A stretch of DNA of 64,000 nt from Alphaproteobacteria bacterium (lineage in GTDB: Bacteria > Pseudomonadota > Alphaproteobacteria > Rhodobacterales > Rhodobacteraceae): assembly GCA_030424865.1 (NCBI GenBank), contig JAUHVR010000003.1, positions 248,001 to 312,000 on the forward strand, read 5' to 3'. Every line of letters starts with the position of its first letter. The stretch's first letter is position 1. Below the pieces are notes generated by a model, which saw nothing but the letters and a program-made list of their open reading frames with translations, had not been told where the DNA came from and searched no databases. Below, piece after piece: positions 26,408 to 34,955 of the stretch. Both the position numbers and the translations under genes were made by a program.

Positions 26408-26755
26408 GAGACGCCCCTTTCGGACAGGCATCGGGTTCGAACAAGCTCTGAACAGCGCCCCCCGAAGCCAGCCTTATTGGCTGATCTGAACGGAAACAGC
26501 CTACATCACCAGGCGTGGTTTGCACAAATTTTCCCGGGCACAGGCGGCTGCCCACACCGCGCGACCGGCCCAACCCACCGCATCGCGCCGTTGGTATGGC
26601 TCAACGGCCAGCGCATGCGTGGACGGATTTCTGCAACCACAAAGCCGGGACGGAGGCCGCCAAATGGCGTTTCGGACAAGGCAACCGGGCGGCCCATCGG
26701 ACGTCGACACTGTTCGACATATCGAGCCTACCGCAAAAGTCAGGCCAGCCCGACT
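26408..26755. other. Intergenic stretch upstream of the RTX gene
   Basis: No credible gene. It contains a 7-bp inverted repeat, GCCGTTG and CAACGGC, around 26587-26608 without a T-run. It presumably holds the RTX promoter and the end of the tail-collar transcript. Confidence 0.35.
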
Positions 26756-27196
26756 TCAATTCCTCGACGGAAAAACCCCATCCAGCGAGATGATACAGGT
26801 CAGGGTCACTGCCGGCACGTCGTTGAACGCTCTCTTGTTTACCGGATCCGACGTGTGCCCGCCCCCTTGTTCACCACGATCGACGCGCGGAAAGGCCAGA
26901 TGGTGCCCCTGTCCCGGATGGACAGGCATCCGCCCCCGCATATCGGGCAGTGCAAAAGTGGTCAGGCAGTCACCGCCATATGTGCAACTCAACAGGGCAA
27001 AAAGGGCCTCGTGGTCAGCAATGTTCAGCAGTTGCCCATCACATTTCGCCCAACCGACGGGCGCATAGCTGCCTGCGAAGAACCTCATTTCACCAAGAAT
27101 AGGGGGGTCTTGCGCTTGTCCGGCATTTGGCCCCACTCCGGCCAGACCCAATGCGGCAAGACCGATGACAACTGCATTTCGAAGATTGGCAATCAT
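26756..27196 (-). CDS. Exported tail-collar-domain protein (microcystin-dependent-protein-like), paralogue 1
   Basis: Small secreted protein of 146 aa: signal peptide (residues 1-28, ending GQAQD), then a phage tail-collar domain with GEMRFFAGSYAPVGWAKCDG, LFALLSCTYGGDC, TTFALPDMRGR and the terminal GVFPSRN. The domain occurs in tail fibres and in MdpB-type proteins of unknown role. Four cysteines in the mature part (CDG, C-TYGGD-C, LTC) could form disulfides in the periplasm or outside. It starts 14 bp after the stop of paralogue 2 and is the last of three tandem paralogues. Confidence 0.8.
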   Translation of the reverse strand: MIANLRNAVVIGLAALGLAGVGPNAGQAQDPPILGEMRFFAGSYAPVGWAKCDGQLLNIADHEALFALLSCTYGGDCLTTFALPDMRGRMPVHPGQGHHLAFPRVDRGEQGGGHTSDPVNKRAFNDVPAVTLTCIISLDGVFPSRN

Positions 27197-27210
27197 GGTG
27201 CGGCCTCGCT

Positions 27211-27651
27211 TTAGTTTCTGGACGGGAAAACGCCATAGATGGCGATGATACAGTTCACGCCCATAAATTTGGGGGTCCGCACCGGAGCGAAATTGCCGGT
27301 TTGCTGCCCGACCTGGTCAAACCCACCACCTTTTTGCCCAAGCGGAAAGCTACCCAAGAAAGTGTTGGAGCCAGTCCCGATGGTGGTTCGGCTACGGACG
27401 TCCGGCAGCGCAAAAGTGGTCCGGCAATCACCGCCATACGTGCATCCCAACAGGGAATACAGCGAAGAATAGCGACTTATGTTCAGCAACTGCCCATCGC
27501 AAAACGCCCACCCCCGTGGCGCGTAGTCTCCGGCGAAGTACCGCATTTCACCCAGGAACGGGTCTTGCGCCTGCGTGGCGGACGGGGCCGCAATGCAGGC
27601 CAATGTCGACAGCAGAAGGGCTGCCATGCCATTGCGAATGAAGGTTTTCAT
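27211..27651 (-). CDS. Exported tail-collar-domain protein, paralogue 2
   Basis: Protein of 146 aa with a signal peptide ending TQAQD and the same domain as its neighbours (GEMRYFAGDYAPRGWAFCDG, LLGCTYGGDCRTTFALPDV, ending IYGVFPSRN). Its four cysteines match those of paralogue 1. AGGAAG precedes the ATG; a longer frame upstream has no family features. It is almost certainly co-transcribed with paralogue 1. Confidence 0.8.
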   Translation of the reverse strand: MKTFIRNGMAALLLSTLACIAAPSATQAQDPFLGEMRYFAGDYAPRGWAFCDGQLLNISRYSSLYSLLGCTYGGDCRTTFALPDVRSRTTIGTGSNTFLGSFPLGQKGGGFDQVGQQTGNFAPVRTPKFMGVNCIIAIYGVFPSRN

Positions 27652-27770
27652 CTTCCTGTCCTTTCCAATCCGTCCTGTCCGCATGGCCCGTGTGGCCTCT
27701 GGGACAGAACCCGCAGTCTTTCTGGGGCGTTGGGCCTGTCCGGCACCTGTGCCACCGTCGCCCTGTCCCG

Positions 27771-28208
27771 TCATTGTCCCGGCGCTGGCTCAGGAAATTT
27801 GCCTTTCACCGCGATGATGCACTGGGTTGCGATCCACGGCATCGACAACGTGTCGTTCGTGTGACCGGTGGCCGCTTCGGTCGTGTGAAGCACCCGTTCG
27901 CCGACCTCGTTACCCCGCTCGCCCTGCGGGTCGACGTGCATCGGCGCGTGCCCTCTCAAGTCGGGCAGAGCAAAGACGATCCTTGCATCGCCTCCGAACC
28001 TGTATCCGATGACGCGATACAGATCCGGGTATTCGGCGATCCGCAAAAACTGGCCTTCACATCTGGCCCACCCCACGGGAGCGAATGGCAGGGCAACGAA
28101 CCGGATTTCGCCCAGGAACGGCTCTGCCCGCGTGGCTTTGGGCGCGGCCGCGAACGCCGCCGCGACAATCAGCGCCCCCGCCGCCAGGTTTCGTGAAGTG
28201 CGTGCCAT
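27771..28208 (-). CDS. Exported tail-collar-domain protein, paralogue 3
   Basis: Protein of 145 aa with a signal peptide ending TRAEP and the collar pattern GEIRFVALPFAPVGWARCEG, YRFGGDARIVFALPDLRGH and CIIAVKGKFPEP. Unlike the other two it lacks the C-TYGGD-C cysteine pair, keeping only two cysteines. It is the first gene of the triplet, 119 bp upstream of paralogue 2. AAGGAT precedes the ATG. Confidence 0.78.
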   Translation of the reverse strand: MARTSRNLAAGALIVAAAFAAAPKATRAEPFLGEIRFVALPFAPVGWARCEGQFLRIAEYPDLYRVIGYRFGGDARIVFALPDLRGHAPMHVDPQGERGNEVGERVLHTTEAATGHTNDTLSMPWIATQCIIAVKGKFPEPAPGQ

Positions 28209-28687
28209 GCCGGTATCCTTTTGTAATGCGCGAAACGGGCACGTCCGGTGTGTGCCCTGAACAGTTGCCACCCCTTAACGATTGAAACGGCAATCCCCGT
28301 TTGCCGGTCGTCGGATGAGCCTAAGCGCAATTGCGCTGTCGACCAAACGTTTTCGGATCGGCCTGATAAGGACGAACGGCCGGCGCGTCATGGCACGACT
28401 GACCATACCACCCCGCAAGGGGGTAATTCGCCAATGCGCCGTTTGTGCGCTCGGCCAACTTGCTGCTGAGCGATTTTTCGTTGCGGGGGTCTGCATCAGC
28501 ACAAGGACCGCTATCGACAATTCATTGCCAACGCCGGGGTCGTCGGGCCCTTTGCGAACCCGGCTTCGAACGCGTCGGGATTTGCCCTGCAACACAGGTC
28601 ACGAGCCGCATTCCTTTCGAAGCCGAGGCACTGCGGATGGCGAAACTTATCGTGGTACGTCAGCACGATGTCCCGCCCAAGGCGACG
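28209..28687. other. Intergenic stretch without recognised gene
   Basis: Nearly 480 bp between the collar genes and the TAXI permease. Open frames here have compositions unlike real proteins. It should hold the collar-operon promoter. A possible short relic near 28637 is too weak to call. Confidence 0.35.
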
Positions 28688-30556
28688 TCACGCAGTCACC
28701 ACAGACTGTCCAGCTGCACGCCGGTTCAAGACCACCAAACCTGCGGTCAAAGCAAGTCCCGCTAGCTGCACGGGCAGGCTTGGCACCATGACCAGAAAGG
28801 CCGCGACAAGCCGAAGCGCGATCTGAAGCGGGCCCAGTTTCGTGAACTCGAAATCCGACAGCGCGGTGGACACCAGCCAGACCAGCACCAGAAGGCGCGG
28901 CACCAGCCACAGGAACTCGGCCCAGTTGAAGTCGACCACAAGCAGCATCGACGGATAGGTGATGAACACGAAGGGCAGCACGTATTTCGCGGCCCCGAGC
29001 CGGATCGCCATAAGCGAGGTGGTGATCGGGTTGGCATTGGCAATCGAGGCCGCGGCATAGGCCGCCAGAGCCACCGGCGGGGTGATCGACGAGGCCACGG
29101 CGTAATAAAGCACGAACATGTGGATCACCAGGGTCTCGACCCCCATGCTGACAAAGGCCGGTCCCATGATCACGATGACGATCAGATAGGCGGGCAAGGT
29201 CGGCATGCCCATGCCCAGGATGATCGCCCCGCACATGGTCAGCACCAGCGACAGATACAGCGATCCGGCCCCCAGCGTCTCGATCAGATTGGCAAACCGC
29301 AGCCCCACGCCGGTCATGTTCACGACACCGATGATCATTCCGATCAAAGCGACGGCCACCATCAGCTTGGCAGCGCTGATCCCGCCTTCGGAAAAGCTTT
29401 TCAACAGGGACAGCGGGTCCTTGCGGATCGCGGGATTGAGAACGCTCAGGACCAGCGCCGCGATCAGGCCCGAAAATCCGGCGTAGGCGGCGGAATAGCC
29501 CCATAGCAGGGCCAGCACGATCACCACGATGGGTCCGATGAAGGTCAGCGAGGCGATGGCATCAGCGCGGGTCAAGACCGGGATCTCGGATTTGTCCTGG
29601 ATCTGGATTTTCTGGCGCCGCGCCTCGATCGAGACCGAGGTGAAGAGGCTCAGATAATAGAAGGCGGCAGGCATCAGGGCAGCAATGGCGACGGTGCCAT
29701 AGGAAATCCCCGTGATCTCGGCCATCAGAAAGGCCGCAGCCCCCATGATCGGCGGCACGATCTGCCCACCGGACGAGGCCGTGGCCTCGATCCCGCCTGC
29801 AAAGGCCGGAGGGAAACCGCGTTTCTTGATCATCGGGATGGTGAAGGTCCCGGTGCCGACGACATTGGCGATGGCCGCGCCCGACATTGTCCCAAAGAGT
29901 GACGAGGCCACGATGGCCGCATGGGCCGGGCCGCCACGGGTGCGGGCGGTCAGCACCATGGCGACGCGCAGCAAGCTGTCCGAGGCCCCTGTTCCCTTCA
30001 GCACCACGCCGAAGATGATGAAAACCCAGACAAGCCCCGCGATGATCGACACCGGCAGGCCGAAGACACCCGAATAGTTGAACCATACGGCATCGACCAC
30101 CTGCCCCAGATCAAAGCCCGAATGGTTCAGGAACCCCGGGAAGTAGTTGCCGAAAAAGGCAAAAACCAGAAAGAAGGCGCCGACCAGCGCAAGCGACATG
30201 CCCCACAGACGGCGGGTCAGTTCCAGGATGGCGAGCAGGCCGAAAAAACCGATCCAGACTTCGGTCTGGTTCGGGAAATAGAACTCGGTGTCCATCTTGA
30301 TCTGGACATTTGAAAAGGTCAGGCAGGCGATGATGCCGACAGCCGCGATCACGACGACCGCTATGGCATCCGTCATCTTGCCGTCTGGTGAAAGCCCCGT
30401 GCGTACCAGCACAAGGGCCGACAAGAGGACCGAGACCAGAACCACGCCACCGCGGAAGATCGCAGGCGAAAAGGACCCATAGCCCGCCACGTAGACCGCA
30501 AATACGGCCAGTGCGATGGACAGACAGAAGATGATCGGATTGAGCACGCGGTCCAT
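28688..30556 (-). CDS. TAXI-type TRAP transporter fused permease
   Basis: Membrane protein of 622 aa of the TRAP 4TM/12TM fusion family used by TAXI receptors. Signatures include SSLFGTMSGAAIANVVGTGTFTIP, EATASSGGQIVPPIMGAAAF, LGMGMPTLPAYLIVIV and SITPPVALAAYAAASIA. It is the last gene of a long single-strand operon with a sulfatase and arylsulfotransferase upstream, so it probably imports an organic acid or sulfated substrate for that pathway. A strong hairpin separates it from the receptor gene. Confidence 0.88.
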   Translation of the reverse strand: MDRVLNPIIFCLSIALAVFAVYVAGYGSFSPAIFRGGVVLVSVLLSALVLVRTGLSPDGKMTDAIAVVVIAAVGIIACLTFSNVQIKMDTEFYFPNQTEVWIGFFGLLAILELTRRLWGMSLALVGAFFLVFAFFGNYFPGFLNHSGFDLGQVVDAVWFNYSGVFGLPVSIIAGLVWVFIIFGVVLKGTGASDSLLRVAMVLTARTRGGPAHAAIVASSLFGTMSGAAIANVVGTGTFTIPMIKKRGFPPAFAGGIEATASSGGQIVPPIMGAAAFLMAEITGISYGTVAIAALMPAAFYYLSLFTSVSIEARRQKIQIQDKSEIPVLTRADAIASLTFIGPIVVIVLALLWGYSAAYAGFSGLIAALVLSVLNPAIRKDPLSLLKSFSEGGISAAKLMVAVALIGMIIGVVNMTGVGLRFANLIETLGAGSLYLSLVLTMCGAIILGMGMPTLPAYLIVIVIMGPAFVSMGVETLVIHMFVLYYAVASSITPPVALAAYAAASIANANPITTSLMAIRLGAAKYVLPFVFITYPSMLLVVDFNWAEFLWLVPRLLVLVWLVSTALSDFEFTKLGPLQIALRLVAAFLVMVPSLPVQLAGLALTAGLVVLNRRAAGQSVVTA

Positions 30557-30595
30557 GACGCTTGGGTCCCTCTATTTCACGATGACGCTTTCTGC

Positions 30596-30621
30596 GCCAC
30601 GGCCCGAAACGGGGCCGTGGC
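30596..30621 (-). promoter_or_regulatory. Intercistronic hairpin between TAXI receptor and permease genes
   Basis: GCCACGGCCC and GGGCCGTGGC form a perfect 10-bp GC-rich stem around a 6-base loop, with no T-run after it on the transcribed strand. It stands at the same operon position as the hairpins of the other two TRAP systems here. Confidence 0.55.
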
Positions 30622-30652
30622 AGTGCCGGTGGTCAGACTCTGACGGCCGTGG

Positions 30653-31663
30653 TTACTGCGCTTCCGGCGGGATCAGCGCCTCGGGGACGTCCCAACCGGC
30701 CTCGACATAGTAGCGATAGGCCCCCGCATGCAGCGGCACGTTCATGTCGACAAAGGCAAGTTCGGGGTTCACCTGGCGCAGGAAGTCGCCGTAGCCATAG
30801 AACTCGTCGATGTTTTCCCAGATCGCCTTGGTCACCGCATAGATCGTATCGGCGTCAGTGTGCACGCCGACGCCCGCGATGTGGCGGATGGCGATGGTGC
30901 TGACCGCTTCTTCGTTGGCCTGCCCCTTGTAGACGCCTGCCGGGATCTCGATCAACATGTTGCCCGGGTTCTTGGTGGCCTTGGTCAGCGCCTCGTTGCC
31001 TTCGACAGGCGGCAGGCCCAGCAGGCGGATGTCACGCGCGGTCGACAATTGCTCGACATTGGCCGACCCCAGCTGAGCGGGCTGGATGAAGACATCGACA
31101 TTGCGGTCCCGCAGCGCCTGCGCGCCTGACCCCCAGTCCAGGTTGACGGCGGTGTAGTCCGCGCCCGCCTCGAACCCGGTGGCGGCCTTGATGATACCCT
31201 CAAGAATGCGCTTGGCGACCGAGCCCGGAGGGCCGGTATAGACCCGCTTGCCCGCGATGTCGGTCATCTGGGTCATGCCGTCCTCGGCATAGGTGACGAA
31301 ATGCCAGGAACAGCACTCCCACACCAGAATACCGCGCAGGTTCTTGGCCAGTTCCGGCGCATCGGCCATGTTCTGATACATGGCCTTGCCGTTCTTGTAG
31401 AAATTCACCGCCGGAACCGGCAGCAGCGTGAAATCGATCTGCCCTCGGGACAGCGCAACCAGACTGCGTGTGCCGGTTTGGCCCGATTGCAATTGCATCG
31501 GAATGCCCGCGTGTTTTTCGGCCATTTTCCCAATGGCGACCGTGGCGATATAGGACCCGCCCCCCGGCTCTGGCCCCTGCGCGCGCAGGGTTTGCGCCGA
31601 TGCAGAGACAGAGGTCACAAGCGCGGCGGCCAGCAGGGCTGCTCCCAGTCTGAAGATTTTCAT
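30653..31663 (-). CDS. TAXI-family TRAP transporter substrate-binding protein
   Basis: Periplasmic receptor of 336 aa with a signal peptide ending SASAQ. TAXI-family features are the mature start LRAQGPEPGGGSYIATVAIG, SGQTGTRSLVALSRGQIDF and VYTGPPGSVAKRILEGI. GGGAGGA precedes the ATG, which lies 10 bp after the arylsulfotransferase stop. The ligand is unknown; a glutamate-like acid is typical of TAXI proteins, but the operon suggests an aromatic or sulfated compound. Confidence 0.87.
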   Translation of the reverse strand: MKIFRLGAALLAAALVTSVSASAQTLRAQGPEPGGGSYIATVAIGKMAEKHAGIPMQLQSGQTGTRSLVALSRGQIDFTLLPVPAVNFYKNGKAMYQNMADAPELAKNLRGILVWECCSWHFVTYAEDGMTQMTDIAGKRVYTGPPGSVAKRILEGIIKAATGFEAGADYTAVNLDWGSGAQALRDRNVDVFIQPAQLGSANVEQLSTARDIRLLGLPPVEGNEALTKATKNPGNMLIEIPAGVYKGQANEEAVSTIAIRHIAGVGVHTDADTIYAVTKAIWENIDEFYGYGDFLRQVNPELAFVDMNVPLHAGAYRYYVEAGWDVPEALIPPEAQ

Positions 31664-31673
31664 GATGTCCTCC

Positions 31674-33314
31674 CTAATCATGGTTTTCCCGGTTCGGTCC
31701 GGGCGCGGGCCCGAACACAGGGGCCTTGTGGCCCCCGAAAATCTCCCAGCCCATCACTCCGGAGGGGTCCGTGAGACGCAGTTCAAAAACGATGTCCTTG
31801 CTGGCGCCGCGATATTCGCGAACGCGGGCCTGATAGCTGAAGTCCGAGGGGTGCCATTCGCTGCGCACCCGTTCGTTCCAGGTCAGATCGGCCTTGAAAA
31901 CCGTGCCACGCGCATCCAGCGGATCTTCGTCCGGCAGGCAGAAGCTGTCGATCACCAGCCGGTTGTCCGTCAGCGGCAGTCGATGCGCGTCGCCCATGGC
32001 CCACGAAGTCACCTGATCCGCCGGGTCATCCGTTTCCGTCGACCAGACCTGTTGGACGGTCATCGCGTCCTCGTCCACTGCGTATTCCACGGCGCGGGCA
32101 AAGCATTGGGCGGGCGGCTTGGGCGGATCATAGGGACGCGCCTGAAGGATCGCGTTGTCGTACAAGATGATCGTGCCATCGCGCGTGACACGCGGGTTGT
32201 GGCCATGCCAGTGCCAGTTCAGGTCACCTTCTGGTGACAGCAGCTTGGGCTGAAACTCTGCCCCCCAGCCATCGTGCACGCCGAGGATCCAGCGGATCTC
32301 ACCAGTACGGTCGACCTTGAGGATCGCGTCCTGGTGTTTGAGCGACATGACAACGGCCCCGTCACGCGGGTCCTCGGTCACGCCATTGCCATGGGTCCAG
32401 TCTGCGTGGCCGGGAAAGCCGCGCGTGTCCCAATAGGGCTCGAGCACGTGATAGCCGATGCGATGCGGGTCCAGATGATCAAAGGCATCCCAGGACCAGA
32501 CGACGTCACCCTTGGGGCTGAACTCGATGATCGTGTCGCCCACCACGCCCTTGGTCTCACGCGGGGCATCGGGGTCGGTTTCCGAGGTGACATAGCCCTC
32601 GATCTGGCGGGTGTTGGCCGCCATCGACAGGAAGTTTCCGGCGCGGGTGATATGTGGCTGATGATGCAACGATTGCACGTCAATCGGGATCGCGCCCGGT
32701 GCCGGGCCTGCGGGGCGACGGGCGGCGACCCAGGACCGCAACACGTTGCCCGCCAGATCGATCTCGAAGGAATGATTGTTCACCTGGTGGAAAAAGATGT
32801 TGCCGTTTGACAGGCGCGACAGGCCCGAGATCCGGAAATCGTGGTGAAAGGTCCAGACGATCTGCCCCATCGGATCAAGCGCAACCAAAAGCGACCACCG
32901 CTGGGCAAAGACCTTTTGCCTCGGTGTCCACCACAGTGCGCGGGTCACGTTGCGACGACGGATCGAAAGGAACAGAAAGCCGGGCTCCATCGCCTTCGCA
33001 TCCGATTTCAACGTCTGCAGTGGCGGGGTTTCCAAGAGCGACGCGGGCAGAGGCGGCGGGGTGTGGTCAAAGCCGACCGCGTCATGATGGTCGAGCGTCA
33101 GGGTCACGCGATGGGCCACGCCCGGGCGCATGCCTGCGACGATGACTTCACGCAGGCCGATGCCTTCGCGAACATGGATGTCATGCTCAAACTCGGCGTT
33201 TGTGACACGCACAAACCCACCCGCCGGGACGTCGGTCGCAAAGCGCAGGATCGCCGCCAAGGGCGCCTTGGGGTTCTGGTTCGGGATCAACTGCGGGACG
33301 GCGGTGAAGGCCAT
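31674..33314 (-). CDS. Arylsulfotransferase (ASST) family protein without signal peptide
   Basis: Beta-propeller protein of 546 aa with features of PAPS-independent aryl sulfotransferases: repeated blade motifs such as GNFLSMAANTR and GDVVWSWDAFDH, the catalytic region HADWTHGNGVTED (about residues 303-315) and WHWHGHNPRVTRDGTIILYDN-like spacing near 367-387 with candidate catalytic His372. Known ASSTs are periplasmic, but this one begins MAFTAVPQLIPN with no signal sequence. Its ATG follows the sulfatase stop directly. It may transfer sulfate between phenolic compounds in the cytoplasm, or have lost sulfotransfer and bind such compounds. Confidence 0.75.
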   Translation of the reverse strand: MAFTAVPQLIPNQNPKAPLAAILRFATDVPAGGFVRVTNAEFEHDIHVREGIGLREVIVAGMRPGVAHRVTLTLDHHDAVGFDHTPPPLPASLLETPPLQTLKSDAKAMEPGFLFLSIRRRNVTRALWWTPRQKVFAQRWSLLVALDPMGQIVWTFHHDFRISGLSRLSNGNIFFHQVNNHSFEIDLAGNVLRSWVAARRPAGPAPGAIPIDVQSLHHQPHITRAGNFLSMAANTRQIEGYVTSETDPDAPRETKGVVGDTIIEFSPKGDVVWSWDAFDHLDPHRIGYHVLEPYWDTRGFPGHADWTHGNGVTEDPRDGAVVMSLKHQDAILKVDRTGEIRWILGVHDGWGAEFQPKLLSPEGDLNWHWHGHNPRVTRDGTIILYDNAILQARPYDPPKPPAQCFARAVEYAVDEDAMTVQQVWSTETDDPADQVTSWAMGDAHRLPLTDNRLVIDSFCLPDEDPLDARGTVFKADLTWNERVRSEWHPSDFSYQARVREYRGASKDIVFELRLTDPSGVMGWEIFGGHKAPVFGPAPGPNRENHD

Positions 33315-34952
33315 CTAGGTGTCCTCCTGCCGGGGCTGTTTGCTGGGGTGCGGGATGTTGGCGGGGTCTTCGAAATCCGCCTCGTCCCAATAGCCGATCA
33401 ACGCGCCGATCTTTTCCTCGATCGCGGTGATCCGGTCGACCGCCGCCTCGTCCCAGGTTTCGCGCTGCCGGTACTGCAGCGCCCAATCCGCCAGATGCAG
33501 ATGCATCAGGCACCGGGTCTCTTCGTAAGCGGGATCGCGGCCCAGGTCGGTCAACTCGTCCGGGTCGTTTTCAAGGTCAAACAGAAGCGGCGGAAAGCCG
33601 GGGCAATGGATGTACTTCCACGCTTTGGTCGCCACCATGTAGCAACGGCACGCCAGCGACGGCTGCCCCATCGCAGGGCGGAAGTTCTGCAGGGCGTAGT
33701 CATATTCGCTGATCGCATAGTCACGCCAGACGGGGGTTTCACCGCGCAAGAGCGGCTTCAAGGACCGCCCCTCCAGAATGTGGTTTTCGACCGTCCCGCC
33801 GCAATGTTCGACAAAGGTCGGGATCAGGTCGATCCCTTCGACCAGCGCGTCCGAAACCGTTCCGCGCGTTGCATCCGCCTCGGGCGAGGGATCGACGATG
33901 ATCAGCGGGATCTTGACCGAGGGGTCGTGGAAGAAGTCCTTGTCCCCCATCCAGTGGTCGCCCAGGTAATCGCCGTGGTCCGAGGTGAAGACGATCATCG
34001 TATCTTCAAGCAGTCCACGCGCTTCCATGAATGCAAAGAGCAGCCCCAGCTGATCGTCGATCTGCTTGATCAGCCCCATATAGACCGGCACGATCTTTTC
34101 GCGCGCCTCGTCCCGGCTAAAGGTCTTGCCCGAGGTGCGGTCCATGAAAAGCTTTAGCAGCGGGTTCGGATCGTCCTTTTCGGCCGGGTCCCGAACCACC
34201 GGCTGCACGTCCTCTGCCCCGTACATGTCATTGTAGGGCGCAGGCGCGATATAGGGCCAATGGGGCTTGATGTAGGACAGATGTAACAGCCAGGGGCGCG
34301 GGTCGGTGTTCTGGTCCAGAAACTCCATCGCACGGCGGGTCATGTAGGGCGTCTCGGACTCTTCGTCCGAGACCCGTGCAGGGTGATCGGCGATGTCATT
34401 GAGAAAGCCCGAACGCCACCCTTCTGGCGTCTCGACGGAATTCGCCGCCCAATGCCAGGGGTTCCCGCCCTCGTAGCCCCGATCGTTGAGGTACCTGTTA
34501 TAGGCCAACCCCTTGCGGCCGATCTGGTCGGAATGAAACCCTTCGTCCCGCTCCCAAACCTCGAACCCGGCTTCGCGGTGATGCAAGCCCACCGGGCTGT
34601 CGGGGTCGATGCCAAGGCGCGTCATGCCCTCGACATCGGCCACCATATGGGTCTTGCCCACCAGAACCGGCCGCACACCAAGCGGTTTCAGGTGATCGCC
34701 AATGTTGCGCTCGCCCACCCGCAACGGCGTGTGGTTCGAGGTCGCCCCGTTCGAAGACGGGTAGCGCCCGGTGTAGAAACTCATCCGCGAGGGGCCGCAT
34801 ACAGGGGACTGGCAATAGGTGTTGCGGAACATCACCCCGCGCTGCGCCAGCGCGTCGATATTGGGGGTCTGCAAGGTGGTGTGACCCGCGCAGGACAGGT
34901 AGTCCCAGCGCAGCTGGTCACACATGATGAAGAGGATGTTCCTCGCGCCCAT
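33315..34952 (-). CDS. Type I sulfatase (formylglycine-dependent)
   Basis: Alkaline-phosphatase-superfamily hydrolase of 545 aa. The sulfatase signature is complete: C52-G-P-S-R56 followed by MSFYTGRYP, where Cys is converted to formylglycine. Metal residues lie in MCDQLRWD at the start and FTSDHGDYLGDH in the middle. No signal peptide is present, so it acts on imported sulfate esters in the cytoplasm. It sits 3 bp from the amidohydrolase gene and directly abuts the arylsulfotransferase gene, linking desulfation to an aromatic pathway. A phosphonate monoester hydrolase is a remoter alternative. Confidence 0.85.
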   Translation of the reverse strand: MGARNILFIMCDQLRWDYLSCAGHTTLQTPNIDALAQRGVMFRNTYCQSPVCGPSRMSFYTGRYPSSNGATSNHTPLRVGERNIGDHLKPLGVRPVLVGKTHMVADVEGMTRLGIDPDSPVGLHHREAGFEVWERDEGFHSDQIGRKGLAYNRYLNDRGYEGGNPWHWAANSVETPEGWRSGFLNDIADHPARVSDEESETPYMTRRAMEFLDQNTDPRPWLLHLSYIKPHWPYIAPAPYNDMYGAEDVQPVVRDPAEKDDPNPLLKLFMDRTSGKTFSRDEAREKIVPVYMGLIKQIDDQLGLLFAFMEARGLLEDTMIVFTSDHGDYLGDHWMGDKDFFHDPSVKIPLIIVDPSPEADATRGTVSDALVEGIDLIPTFVEHCGGTVENHILEGRSLKPLLRGETPVWRDYAISEYDYALQNFRPAMGQPSLACRCYMVATKAWKYIHCPGFPPLLFDLENDPDELTDLGRDPAYEETRCLMHLHLADWALQYRQRETWDEAAVDRITAIEEKIGALIGYWDEADFEDPANIPHPSKQPRQEDT

Positions 34953-34955
34953 CGT

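Noticed and set aside
26587-26608. 7-bp inverted repeat as terminator of the tail-collar operon
   Set aside because: The stem is short with an 8-base loop and no T-run on the relevant strand.
28637-28690. Frame reading MAKLIVVRQHDVPPKATS that faintly resembles the start of a small conserved protein annotated as virulence factor
   Set aside because: Only about 15 residues are suggestive and the frame then enters unrelated sequence; chance similarity is as likely.
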